The position numbers and the translations under genes are program-made. The notes under the pieces were generated by a model. That model ran no database searches. It saw only the letters and a list, made by a program, of their open reading frames with translations, and was not told where the DNA came from. Below, piece after piece: positions 4,895 through 13,255 of a stretch of DNA of 16,346 bases. The DNA comes from JAGOME01 sp039812375 (lineage in GTDB: Bacteria > Actinomycetota > Actinomycetes > Actinomycetales > Dermatophilaceae): assembly GCA_039812375.1 (NCBI GenBank), contig JBDIAO010000063.1, positions 1-16,346 of the forward strand. Reading direction: 5' to 3'. Numbering within the stretch: the first letter of the stretch is position 1; each line of letters starts with the position of its first letter.

Positions 4895-7800
4895 ATGCGC
4901 GTGCGGCAGCCTCAGCTCCTTAGGCCGGAGGATGTCCTGGGACTGGAGAGTGTTGTGGGGCTGGAGGATGTCGTGAGGCTGGAGAGTCTCCTGGGGTTGG
5001 AGGGTGTTCTGGACCCGGAGCAGGTCAGCGTCGTGGCAGCACGACACCGGGTCCTTCGGGTCCTCGGCGCCCCGGGTACCGGCCGCACGACGGTGGCGCT
5101 GGCCTGTGTGCTCGAGCGGGTCCGGTCCGGTGAGGCCACGCCCGACCAGTGCCTGGTGCTCACGCCTTCTCGGAGTTCGGCGGACATGCTCCGCACCAGG
5201 CTGACGACCGCGCTCGGCGGCACGTCGGCCGCACCGTTGGCCCGGAGCCTGTCCTCGTTCGGGTTCGGGATCCTCGCCGCGGCTGCGGCGCAGCGCGGCG
5301 AAGCACCGCCACGGCTGCTCTCCGGGCCAGAGCAAGACGTCGTCCTCGGAGAGTTGTTGGCCGGCCACGCTGCAGAGGGCATCGGCCCACCATGGCCGGC
5401 GTCGTTGCAGCCGGCCCTGGCCACGAGAGGCTTCCGGCAGGAACTGCGGGACCTGCTCATGCGGGCCGTCGAGCTTGGGCTTGGACCCGACGAACTCGCC
5501 ACGCTCGGGCGCCTGCACAGCCGGGCCGAGTGGGTTGCCAGCGCTGAGGTCCTCCGGGAGTACGACGAGGTGAGTGCCCTGGCCACGCCCGGTGCTGTCG
5601 ACCCGGCATGGCTGCTTCGTGCTGCCGCCGGCGTGGTTGCCGACCCCTCGATCGGAGAGACCCTCACCGCGGGACTGCACCTCGTCGTCGTCGACGACGC
5701 CCAGGAGCTCACCCGGGCGGGGCTGCGGTTGCTGCGAGCAATGATGGACCGAGCACCCGCGCTACAGTGCCTGCTTCTCGGCGACCCGGACGCGGCTACC
5801 CAGACCTTCCGGGGCGCCGATCCGCGCATTCTCGGCGCCGATTGGGGAGTCCTCGGTGACGGCCCAACCCTGTTGTTGCGCACCGACCATCGGTGCCCTC
5901 CGGCCGTGCGGGCCGCCGCCGACGCGGTCACCGAACACATCGGAGTGCTCGGTGACGGGACCCACCGGTCGCCATCGAGGCGGCTCACCTGCGACCAGGG
6001 TGTCTCCGAGGGAGCCGTCGAGGTCCACCAGGTACGCACGGTCGCCGAGGAGGTCCGGCTCATCACGGACCTGCTTCGTCGAGCCCGGCTCATGCAGGCG
6101 GTGCCCTGGCAGCGGATGGCCGTCATCACCCGGGGACGGGATCGGACCGCTGCCCTGCGCCGCGGCCTGGCAGCGGCGGGGGTCCCCGTGGGGGTGGACG
6201 GGGCCGAGGTTCCGGTGCGGGACGAGCCCGCGGTGCGACCCCTGCTCTGCCTGCTCGAACACGTCACGGGTTCCAGCGCGGACGATCCGCCACCTGCCGA
6301 CCTCGCACTCGAGTTGCTCCTCTCGCCAGTCGGTGGCGCCGATTCGGTCACCGTGCGCCGCCTCCGCCGGGCACTGCGACAGGCCGAACTCGCTGGTGGA
6401 GGCGACCGGACGAGCGAGGAGTTGCTCGCCGCCGCCCTCGCCACCCCAACCCTGCTCGTCGACCTGGCCGTGGACACCAGAGCTGCTCTCCGCGTCGCCC
6501 GCATGCTCGCCGCCGGTCGACGAGCCTCGGCCGCTCATGCGGGGGCCGAGGACCTGTTGTGGGCGATCTGGGACTCCGCCGGAGTGGCTCAGTCCTGGCG
6601 TACTCTCGCCCTGTCCGGGGGGCCTACGGGGGTACGCGCCGACCGGGATCTCGACGCTGTCGTCGCGCTCTTCGCCGCCGCCGAGCGGTTCAGCGAGCGG
6701 CTCCCAGGGGTCTCCGCCCGCCGATTCCTCGAGCATGTCCGCGGCCAGGGGGTCGCCGAGGACACCCTGGCGCCGCGTACCCGCAACCTCGATGTCGTGG
6801 AGATTCTCACCCCGCAGGCAGCTGTCGGCCGTGAGTGGGACCTCGTCGTCGTTGCCGGGGTCCAGGAGGGGGTCTGGCCGGACCTGCGACTGCGTGGATC
6901 CTTGCTCGGTTCCACCGATCTCGTCGATCTCGTCACCGGGCGCGTGCCGGGGACGGGGCCAGCCACTGGGACGCAGGCAGCTGCGCTCACGGCAACGAGC
7001 TGGGCAGCTACCCAAGCGCGCCGGCAATGGCGCCGGGCGGCCGTGCGCGCCGTCGAGTACGACGAGCTGCGGCTCTTCCTCGTTGCCGCGACCCGGGCCA
7101 GGGTCCGCCTCGTCGTCACCGCTGTCTGCAACGAGGACGAGCAGCCCTCGCCGCTGCTCGACATCGTCGACCCACTTCCTGACGACGACGGTCGCTCGTT
7201 CACGTGCGCGGACCGCCTTTTCACCGCAGCTGCGCTCGCGGGGGAACTGCGACGACACGCTGTCGATCCCGAGAGCGGGGAGCGTGCCGCTGCGATCAGT
7301 GGGCTGGCCCGGCTGGCAGCGGCCGGCGTACCGGGTGCGCACCCGGACCAGTGGTGGGTGTTGCGCAGCCTGAGCGACCATCGGTCCCGTCGGCTGCCCG
7401 GACAGGACATCACGGTGACTCCCTCGTCGCTGCAGGGCTTCCGAGACTGTCCCCTGCGGTGGTTCCTCACCACCATCGGTGGCCAGGGCCCCCCCGAGGG
7501 GCCGGCGGCATTCGGCACCGTCATCCACGAGGTCGCCGCCGCCCACGAAGGCGCAGACGCTGCGGCCCTAGTCGCAGCACTAGATGCCCGCTGGCCGCAC
7601 CTCGGGCTGCGGGAGGGCTGGGTCGCGGACCAGCAACGAGCGCTCGGTGAGGAGATGATGGTTCGCCTGGCGCAGTGGTTCCGTGAGAGTGAGAGCGAAG
7701 GCTGGCGGCGGATCGGCACTGAAGTGCCGTTACGGGCCCGGATCGGCACGGTTGTGCTGCGGGGCACACTCGACCGGGTCGAGGTCGCTTCGGACGGTGG

Positions 7801-8221
7801 CCTGCGCGTCATCGACTACAAGACCGGCAGCTGCAAGCCGGCGACCGCGGAGGTTGCCGAGCATCCCCAGCTCGGGGCATACCAACTCCTTCTCGGACAG
7901 GCTTCCGCCGCAGTGCGGGACGGCTCCGGGCGGCCTGCAGGCAGCGTGCCCGATTCGGAGGTCCTCGCCCACCTCGGCGGGCCGGTCCGATCCGCCGCGC
8001 TCGTCCATCTCGGCAAGGCCGGGCTCAAGGGCAGACCGGCCGTCCAGAAGCAGCCCGCGGTGATCAGCGCCGACAACCCGCACTGGGCATCGGATCTCGT
8101 CCGAAGCGCCGGGGCGGAGATGGCCGGAGCGGGCTTTGCGGCCCAACCCGAACCACGCCGCTGTCAACACTGCCCGGTGAAGTCCTCATGCCCGGCCCAG
8201 CCCGAGGGGCAGGTGCTCTGA
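4895..8221 (+). CDS. adnA: AdnA: UvrD-like motor plus Fe-S RecB-type nuclease subunit
   Basis: A 1108-residue subunit of AdnAB, the actinobacterial helicase-nuclease that resects double-strand breaks. Motor region (40-740): Q motif DPEQ (40-43), Walker A GAPGTGRT (58-65) with Arg64 where Lys is expected, motif II VVDDAQE (265-271) with Asp replacing the catalytic Glu, GDPDAATQTFRG, LLRTDHRCP, a degraded motif V (LTPQAAVGREWD, 638-649, lacking the usual H and K), and FLVAATRARVRL (728-739). The motor therefore looks largely non-catalytic, in line with reports that AdnB drives the mycobacterial enzyme. Nuclease: H878, D960, D974, K976 and Y996 (IDYKTG; QLGAY), with C852, C1090, C1093 and C1099 forming an AddB-type 4Fe-4S set. 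Residues 10-39 are a hexapeptide tandem repeat. The ATG at 4895 has only GGTGG upstream; GTG at 4973 follows GGAGG with 5-base spacing and is a serious alternative. The stop overlaps the adnB start (TGATG). Confidence 0.92.
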   Translation: MRVRQPQLLRPEDVLGLESVVGLEDVVRLESLLGLEGVLDPEQVSVVAARHRVLRVLGAPGTGRTTVALACVLERVRSGEATPDQCLVLTPSRSSADMLRTRLTTALGGTSAAPLARSLSSFGFGILAAAAAQRGEAPPRLLSGPEQDVVLGELLAGHAAEGIGPPWPASLQPALATRGFRQELRDLLMRAVELGLGPDELATLGRLHSRAEWVASAEVLREYDEVSALATPGAVDPAWLLRAAAGVVADPSIGETLTAGLHLVVVDDAQELTRAGLRLLRAMMDRAPALQCLLLGDPDAATQTFRGADPRILGADWGVLGDGPTLLLRTDHRCPPAVRAAADAVTEHIGVLGDGTHRSPSRRLTCDQGVSEGAVEVHQVRTVAEEVRLITDLLRRARLMQAVPWQRMAVITRGRDRTAALRRGLAAAGVPVGVDGAEVPVRDEPAVRPLLCLLEHVTGSSADDPPPADLALELLLSPVGGADSVTVRRLRRALRQAELAGGGDRTSEELLAAALATPTLLVDLAVDTRAALRVARMLAAGRRASAAHAGAEDLLWAIWDSAGVAQSWRTLALSGGPTGVRADRDLDAVVALFAAAERFSERLPGVSARRFLEHVRGQGVAEDTLAPRTRNLDVVEILTPQAAVGREWDLVVVAGVQEGVWPDLRLRGSLLGSTDLVDLVTGRVPGTGPATGTQAAALTATSWAATQARRQWRRAAVRAVEYDELRLFLVAATRARVRLVVTAVCNEDEQPSPLLDIVDPLPDDDGRSFTCADRLFTAAALAGELRRHAVDPESGERAAAISGLARLAAAGVPGAHPDQWWVLRSLSDHRSRRLPGQDITVTPSSLQGFRDCPLRWFLTTIGGQGPPEGPAAFGTVIHEVAAAHEGADAAALVAALDARWPHLGLREGWVADQQRALGEEMMVRLAQWFRESESEGWRRIGTEVPLRARIGTVVLRGTLDRVEVASDGGLRVIDYKTGSCKPATAEVAEHPQLGAYQLLLGQASAAVRDGSGRPAGSVPDSEVLAHLGGPVRSAALVHLGKAGLKGRPAVQKQPAVISADNPHWASDLVRSAGAEMAGAGFAAQPEPRRCQHCPVKSSCPAQPEGQVL
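4923..5012 (+). repeat. Five 18-bp tandem repeats at the 5' end of adnA
   Basis: Five in-frame 18-base units (4923, 4941, 4959, 4977, 4995) each encode six residues of consensus (G/R)LE(D/S)V(L/V). The unit continues as DPEQVS, the conserved start of the helicase fold, so the array looks like expansion of that motif. Every unit contains a purine-rich GGAG or GGAGG core like a Shine-Dalgarno, and two are followed at suitable spacing by in-frame GTG codons (4955, 4973). Confidence 0.85.
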
Positions 8222-11200
8222 TGGCCCCCTCAGGATCGGTGCCTCAGCCTCGGCTCAGCGCCGTGGACCTCGCGCACGCCCTCGGGCTCCCGCACGCCCC
8301 GACGCAGGAGCAGCAGCGGGTCATCGAGGCCCCGCTACGTCCACTTCTCGTGGTCGCCGGAGCTGGCTCCGGCAAGACCGAGACGATGGCGGCCCGGGTG
8401 GTCTGGCTCGTTGCCAACGGCTACGTCGAACCCGAGGACGTTCTCGGGCTCACCTTCACCCGCAAGGCCGCCGGCGAGCTGGCTGAGCGGATCGCGAGCC
8501 GGCTCACCGCCTTGCGCCGGGCCGGCCTGTGGGTTCCCGCTGCCGGCGAGGGCAGGGCGGCCCTGGGGGGTATCCCGACGATCTCCACCTACCACGGGTA
8601 TGCCGGACGGATCGTGCGGGAGCACGCCCTGCTCCTCGGGCGGGAGGCTGACGCTCAGCTGCTCACCGAGGCGGCGACGTGGCAGCTGGCACACGAGGCT
8701 GTGCTCGGATGGGACGGTGACATGGCGAGTGTGCGTGCCGCCGAGAGCACTGTGACGGCCGCAGTTGTCGACCTGGCCGCTGAGCTCGCCGAGCATTTGT
8801 GCGCTCCGGGACGCATGGCCCAACTCCTCGAGGAGACCATTGCGCAACTTCAGGGCGTGCCCCGTGGCCAGAGCAGGAAGCGGAAGAACCCGGCCGCTGA
8901 GATCATCGACAACCTCCGGTGTCGCCGTGCCATCGTGCCCATCGTGGAGCGTTTCGAGGAACTCAAGATCCGCCGGGAGGTTCTCGACTTCGCCGACCAG
9001 ATGGGCCTGGCGGCACGGCTGGCCATCGCCCACCCGCACATCGGGCGCGCTGAGCGCGACCGGTTCAGCGCCGTGCTCCTCGACGAGTTCCAGGACACCT
9101 CCCACGCCCAGCTCGAACTACTGCGTGCTCTGTTCATCGCCGACGGCGAGCCGATCCCGGTGACAGCGGTCGGTGATCCGCACCAGTCGATTTACGGCTG
9201 GCGGGGCGCGAGCGCGACGACACTGGCCTCCTTCGCCGCGGCCTTCGCCGCGCCGGACCCGGCCCTGCAGTTGACCCTGCGGACGAGCTGGCGCAACGAC
9301 AAAGTCGTGTTGGCGGCGGCGAACCTCCTCGCTGATCCCCTGCGCGGCACGAACGGACCGGTAGTGGTTCCTCAGCTCACCGCCCGCGCTGATGCCGGAG
9401 CCGGTCGGGTGCGGCTGGGCCGGTACGACAGCGTCGAGGACGAGGGTCGTGCCATCGCCGAGTGGCTCCTCACGCAGCGGTGCGAGAACCCGGGATGGAG
9501 CGCGGCAGTGCTGTGCCGCAAACGGTCCCAGTTCCTCCCGGTCGTCGAGGCACTCGAGGACCACGGGATTCCGCACGAGGTCGTCGGACTGGGTGGGCTG
9601 CTGCTCACCCCAGAGGTGGGCGATCTCCTGGCCCTCCTCCACGTTCTGGCCGACCCATCCCGTGGGGACCAGCTCATGCGGCTGCTCACCGGTCCCCGCA
9701 CACACCTGGGAGTCGGGGACCTCGATGGTTTCGGTGCCTGGGCACGCGAACGGCAACGCACCCCCCGGGAAGGGCCGTCCTCGCGGGACATCGCCGGGGA
9801 TCAGACGGAGCAGGTGAGCCTGGTCGAGGCGCTGGACGACCTGCCGCCGGCCGGCTGGATCGGTCCTGACGGGGAGAGGGTCTCGCCCGAGGGTGCTGCT
9901 CGGTTGCTCGAGCTGGCCGGTGTGGTCCACTCAGTGCGCCGCATGAGCGGTCTTCCGCTCGCCGACCTTGTCGGGGAGGCGGAGCGGGCACTGGGCCTCG
10001 ACGTCGAAGTGCTCTCCCGCCCGGACCGCGCCCTGGCCGCATCCCGGGCGCATCTGGACGCCTTCGCCGATGTCGCCGCCGACTATGCCGTCAGTGCCGA
10101 CCGGCCCTCCCTGGCCGGCTTCCTGGCCTGGGTGGCTGCGGCCATGGCGCGGGAGCGGGGACTGGAACGCAGCCGCGTTGACGCCGGCCCAGGAACGGTG
10201 CAGGTTCTGACGATCCACGCGGCCAAAGGGCTGGAGTGGGATGTCGTCGTCGTCCCTGGGCTCACTGAAGGAACGTTCCCGGCGCACGAAAGCAGAGCCA
10301 CCCTCCGAGGCGGCGAGTGGATCGTCTCCGAGCCGACCGCCAAAGCGTGGCTCGGTGGGCTGACCTCCAAGGGCGTGCCCCACGGGCTACGCGGAGATGC
10401 CGCCGGGTTGCCCACCTTCCGGATTGGGGTTGCCAGGGACTTCGACACTCTGGCCGAAGAACTCGCCGACTTCGAGCAGGCGGTCGGGCAGCACGAACTG
10501 CTGGAGGAGCGGCGCCTAGCCTACGTCGCGCTGACCCGGGCACGGCATCGCGCTCTGCTCACCGCCCCGGTGTGGTCGAGGGGAACCACGCCACGGGTCA
10601 CCTCCCGGTTCCTGACCGAGTTGCACACCGCAGCCTGCGCCGGTGGCCTGGCCGATGCCGTCGAAGTCGGCCCCTGGTGCGCCATGCCACCCACCAATGC
10701 CCGGGCATCGATGGACGGGGTGGCCGGTATGGACGGGGCTATCGACTGGCCGGTTGACCGTGTCGGTGCCCAGTGGGAGTGCGCCACTGCCGCCGCGGCC
10801 AGTATCCACGAGATCCTGGATTCGCCGGCCACGCCGATCAATCCCGAGGAGCGACCGGCAGAGGCTCGTGCGGGTGGAGCCTGGTCGGGGTGGGCCGAGG
10901 AGATCGACGTGTTGCTGCGCGAGCGCGTGGAAGCAGCATCAAGCGGTACCTCGGTGGCTGGCCTGCCAGCCCACCTGTCCACCGCGCAACTCCTCGCCGT
11001 GACCGACGACCCAGATCGTTTTGCCCTCGACCTTCGCCGTCCGATTCCACAGCAGCCCGCACTCGCTGCCCGGCGGGGGACCCGGTTTCATGCCTGGGTC
11101 GAGCAGCACTACGCTCGGGCGGTCTTCGTCGAACCTGACGAACTGCCCGGGAGCGCAGACGCCGATGCGGCCGACGAGACAGCCTTCCCGCAGCTACGCG

Positions 11201-11574
11201 AGGCCTTCCTGGCCAGCGAGTGGGCGGGCCGGGTCCCAGTCGAGCTCGAGACGAGCGTGGAGACCGTCATCGACGGCCTGGCCATCCGTGGCCGCATCGA
11301 TGCCGTCTTCCGGGACGGTGCGGACTGGCTCCTCCTCGACTGGAAAACCGGATCGCCGCCGACTCGTGAGCAACTGCCCCACCGAGCGCTGCAACTCGCG
11401 GTCTACCGAGTGGCCTGGGCCAGGCTGCGCCGGCTGCCCCTCGATCGGGTCCGCGCGGGCTTCTTTTTCGCCGGGTCCGGAGTCACCGTGTGGCCGCCGC
11501 TGCCCGACGAGTTCGAGCTCATCGAGCTGGTCCGCACGCTCAGATCCGCGTTCGCCGCGCCAGATCCGACCTGA
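8221..11574 (+). CDS. adnB: AdnB: UvrD-like motor plus RecB-type nuclease subunit
   Basis: A 1117-residue partner of AdnA carrying the working translocation motor. All superfamily-1 motifs are intact: Q motif TQEQQ (28-32), Walker A AGAGSGKT (46-53, K52), Ia TFTRKAAGEL (78-87), II LLDEFQDT (286-293), III GDPHQSIYGWRGA (318-330), IV TLRTSWRND, V LTIHAAKGLEWD (663-674), VI EERRLAYVALTRARHR (762-777). The C-terminal nuclease has H957 (GTRFHAW), D1027 (GRIDAVF), D1040 and K1042 (LLLDWKTG) and Y1062 (LQLAVY). No cysteine cluster flanks it, unlike AdnA. The start is the ATG at 8221, sharing one base with the adnA stop, which implies coupled translation and matched subunit amounts; an in-frame ATG at 8188 would overlap adnA further and is unconserved. 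The last 35 bases overlap the convergent phosphomutase gene. The heterodimer acts on DNA ends, and each subunit probably cuts one strand. Confidence 0.95.
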   Translation: MAPSGSVPQPRLSAVDLAHALGLPHAPTQEQQRVIEAPLRPLLVVAGAGSGKTETMAARVVWLVANGYVEPEDVLGLTFTRKAAGELAERIASRLTALRRAGLWVPAAGEGRAALGGIPTISTYHGYAGRIVREHALLLGREADAQLLTEAATWQLAHEAVLGWDGDMASVRAAESTVTAAVVDLAAELAEHLCAPGRMAQLLEETIAQLQGVPRGQSRKRKNPAAEIIDNLRCRRAIVPIVERFEELKIRREVLDFADQMGLAARLAIAHPHIGRAERDRFSAVLLDEFQDTSHAQLELLRALFIADGEPIPVTAVGDPHQSIYGWRGASATTLASFAAAFAAPDPALQLTLRTSWRNDKVVLAAANLLADPLRGTNGPVVVPQLTARADAGAGRVRLGRYDSVEDEGRAIAEWLLTQRCENPGWSAAVLCRKRSQFLPVVEALEDHGIPHEVVGLGGLLLTPEVGDLLALLHVLADPSRGDQLMRLLTGPRTHLGVGDLDGFGAWARERQRTPREGPSSRDIAGDQTEQVSLVEALDDLPPAGWIGPDGERVSPEGAARLLELAGVVHSVRRMSGLPLADLVGEAERALGLDVEVLSRPDRALAASRAHLDAFADVAADYAVSADRPSLAGFLAWVAAAMARERGLERSRVDAGPGTVQVLTIHAAKGLEWDVVVVPGLTEGTFPAHESRATLRGGEWIVSEPTAKAWLGGLTSKGVPHGLRGDAAGLPTFRIGVARDFDTLAEELADFEQAVGQHELLEERRLAYVALTRARHRALLTAPVWSRGTTPRVTSRFLTELHTAACAGGLADAVEVGPWCAMPPTNARASMDGVAGMDGAIDWPVDRVGAQWECATAAAASIHEILDSPATPINPEERPAEARAGGAWSGWAEEIDVLLRERVEAASSGTSVAGLPAHLSTAQLLAVTDDPDRFALDLRRPIPQQPALAARRGTRFHAWVEQHYARAVFVEPDELPGSADADAADETAFPQLREAFLASEWAGRVPVELETSVETVIDGLAIRGRIDAVFRDGADWLLLDWKTGSPPTREQLPHRALQLAVYRVAWARLRRLPLDRVRAGFFFAGSGVTVWPPLPDEFELIELVRTLRSAFAAPDPT

Positions 11575-13255
11575 CCGCTGCCAACCGGCTCGCAGCCCGG
11601 TCCCGGGCAGCGCGGACATCACCACCGGCCACCGACTCGATGACCTCGAGGTAGACCTTGACCTTGGGCTCGGTCCCGGACGGGCGGACGACGACGCGGG
11701 AGTGGTCTGCCAGATACCAACGCAGCCCTTGAGTCGGCGGTAGACCGACATCACCACGGGCCAGGTCGTCCACCCGGGAGACCGCCACCCCGGCGACGTC
11801 CACCGGTGCGTTCGCGCGCAGGCGGGCCATGACGGCATCGATGAGGGAGAGGTCGGGCACTCGCACCGAGTACGCATCGGTGGCATACAGCCCGTGCGCG
11901 CGGGCGAGGTCGTCGAGCCGGTCGAGCAGGGTCAGCCCCTGCTCCTTGAGGGTCGCCGTGAGCTCCGCGACGAGCAACGCCGCGGTAATCCCGTCCTTGT
12001 CCCGGACGCGTGCCGGGTCCACGCAGTAGCCGAGCGCCTCCTCGTAGCCGTAGCGCAGACCCGGCACTCGGCTGATCCATTTGAACCCGGTCAGCGTCTC
12101 CTCGTGGCGCACCCCGGCAGCGGCGCACATCGCCGCGAGCAGGCGAGAGGAGACGATCGAACTGGCGAAGACACAGTCGGGGGAGTCGGGGATGACCCCT
12201 CGGGTGGCCCCGCCGGAGATCAGGTGTGAGCCGAGGAGCGCTCCCACCTCGTCGCCGCGCAGCATCCGCCACCCCCCCGGTCCGGGGACGGCGACGGCAC
12301 ACCGGTCCGCGTCGGGGTCGTTGGCGATGACGACGTCGGGTCCGGTCTGCTCGGCGAGCTCGATCGCCAGGTCCATGGCCCCAGGCTCCTCGGGATTGGG
12401 GAAGCTCACCGTGGGGAACATCGGGTCCGGCGTTGCCTGTGCCCCGACCTCCAGCGGAGAGGGGAAACCGGCCGCGGCGAAGGCCGCCTGTACCATCTCG
12501 GTTCCCACCCCGTGCAGCGCCGTGTGGACCACGGTGACCTCGCGGGAGGAGCCGGGGTCGACGACTCGGGCCGCATCGGCGACGTAGTCTGCGACCACGG
12601 ACTCTGGGACGAGGTTCCAGCCGCCACCGGCGCGTGGCACGTCACGGACGCGGGCTACCCGGGCGATCTCGGCTGCGATGAGACCGTCGACCGGTGGCGC
12701 AATCTGGGCACCGTCTCCGACATAGACCTTGTACCCGTTGTCCTGCGACGGATTGTGGCTCGCGGTAACCATGACCCCGGCGTCGGCACCCAGTCTGCGA
12801 ACGGCATACGCCACAAGGGGAGTCGGCAGGGTGCGGGGCAGCAACATGGCCCGCCCACCGGCAGCCACGATGACCGCGCAGGTGTCGACGGCGAAGACAT
12901 CGGAGTGTGTCCGGGCATCGTGGCCGACCACGACAAGCGGGCTCTTCGAGAGGGAAGTCAGGTATGCCACCAGGCCCGCCGCCGCGGCAATGACCACCGC
13001 CCGGTTCATCCGGTTCGGCCCGGCGCCGAGAGCTCCCCGAAGGCCGGCGGTGCCGAACTGGAGCATCCCGGACATCCTGTCCATCAGATCCGCGAGCGCG
13101 TCGGCATCGCCCCCCTCGGCCTCGGCGAGCAGGCCGAGCAACTCGGCGCGGGTCCGCTCGTCAGGGTCGTCCTGCGCCCAGGCGCGGGTCGCCGAGACCA
13201 GGGTGGGGTCGCATCCGGCCGCAGCATGGGCCTGCGCCGAGCCGCGATCGCCCAT
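11540..13255 (-). CDS. Phosphohexomutase-superfamily enzyme, PGM2-like (probable phosphopentomutase)
   Basis: A 571-residue alpha-D-phosphohexomutase. All four catalytic loops are visible: N-terminal FGTAGLRG (67-74), the phosphoserine loop TASHNP (164-169, S166), the magnesium loop DPDADR (313-318), the sugar-specificity loop EEALGY (405-410) and the phosphate-binding loop RPSGTEPK (524-531). FGTAGLRG and EEALGY are features of the PGM2/PgcA-like branch rather than classical bacterial phosphomannomutases, and length agrees. Its ATG (13255) shares one base with the stop of the purine nucleoside phosphorylase gene, so the two are translated together. This suggests it isomerises ribose-1-phosphate (or deoxyribose-1-phosphate) to the 5-phosphate; phosphoglucomutase or phosphomannomutase activity is the alternative. 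The M. tuberculosis counterpart, recalled as pmmB next to deoD, carries a mannose-based name. The 3' end overlaps adnB by 35 bases on the opposite strand. Confidence 0.93.
   Translation of the reverse strand: MGDRGSAQAHAAAGCDPTLVSATRAWAQDDPDERTRAELLGLLAEAEGGDADALADLMDRMSGMLQFGTAGLRGALGAGPNRMNRAVVIAAAAGLVAYLTSLSKSPLVVVGHDARTHSDVFAVDTCAVIVAAGGRAMLLPRTLPTPLVAYAVRRLGADAGVMVTASHNPSQDNGYKVYVGDGAQIAPPVDGLIAAEIARVARVRDVPRAGGGWNLVPESVVADYVADAARVVDPGSSREVTVVHTALHGVGTEMVQAAFAAAGFPSPLEVGAQATPDPMFPTVSFPNPEEPGAMDLAIELAEQTGPDVVIANDPDADRCAVAVPGPGGWRMLRGDEVGALLGSHLISGGATRGVIPDSPDCVFASSIVSSRLLAAMCAAAGVRHEETLTGFKWISRVPGLRYGYEEALGYCVDPARVRDKDGITAALLVAELTATLKEQGLTLLDRLDDLARAHGLYATDAYSVRVPDLSLIDAVMARLRANAPVDVAGVAVSRVDDLARGDVGLPPTQGLRWYLADHSRVVVRPSGTEPKVKVYLEVIESVAGGDVRAARDRAASRLAAVRSDLARRTRI

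Noticed and set aside
4493..5680. 395-residue minus-strand open frame across the moeZ-adnA junction
   Set aside because: High-GC antisense frame; low-complexity translation with no domain, and both sense genes are clearly conserved.
5762..7546. 594-residue minus-strand open frame inside adnA
   Set aside because: Shadow of the adnA codon pattern; no recognisable motifs or ribosome-binding site.
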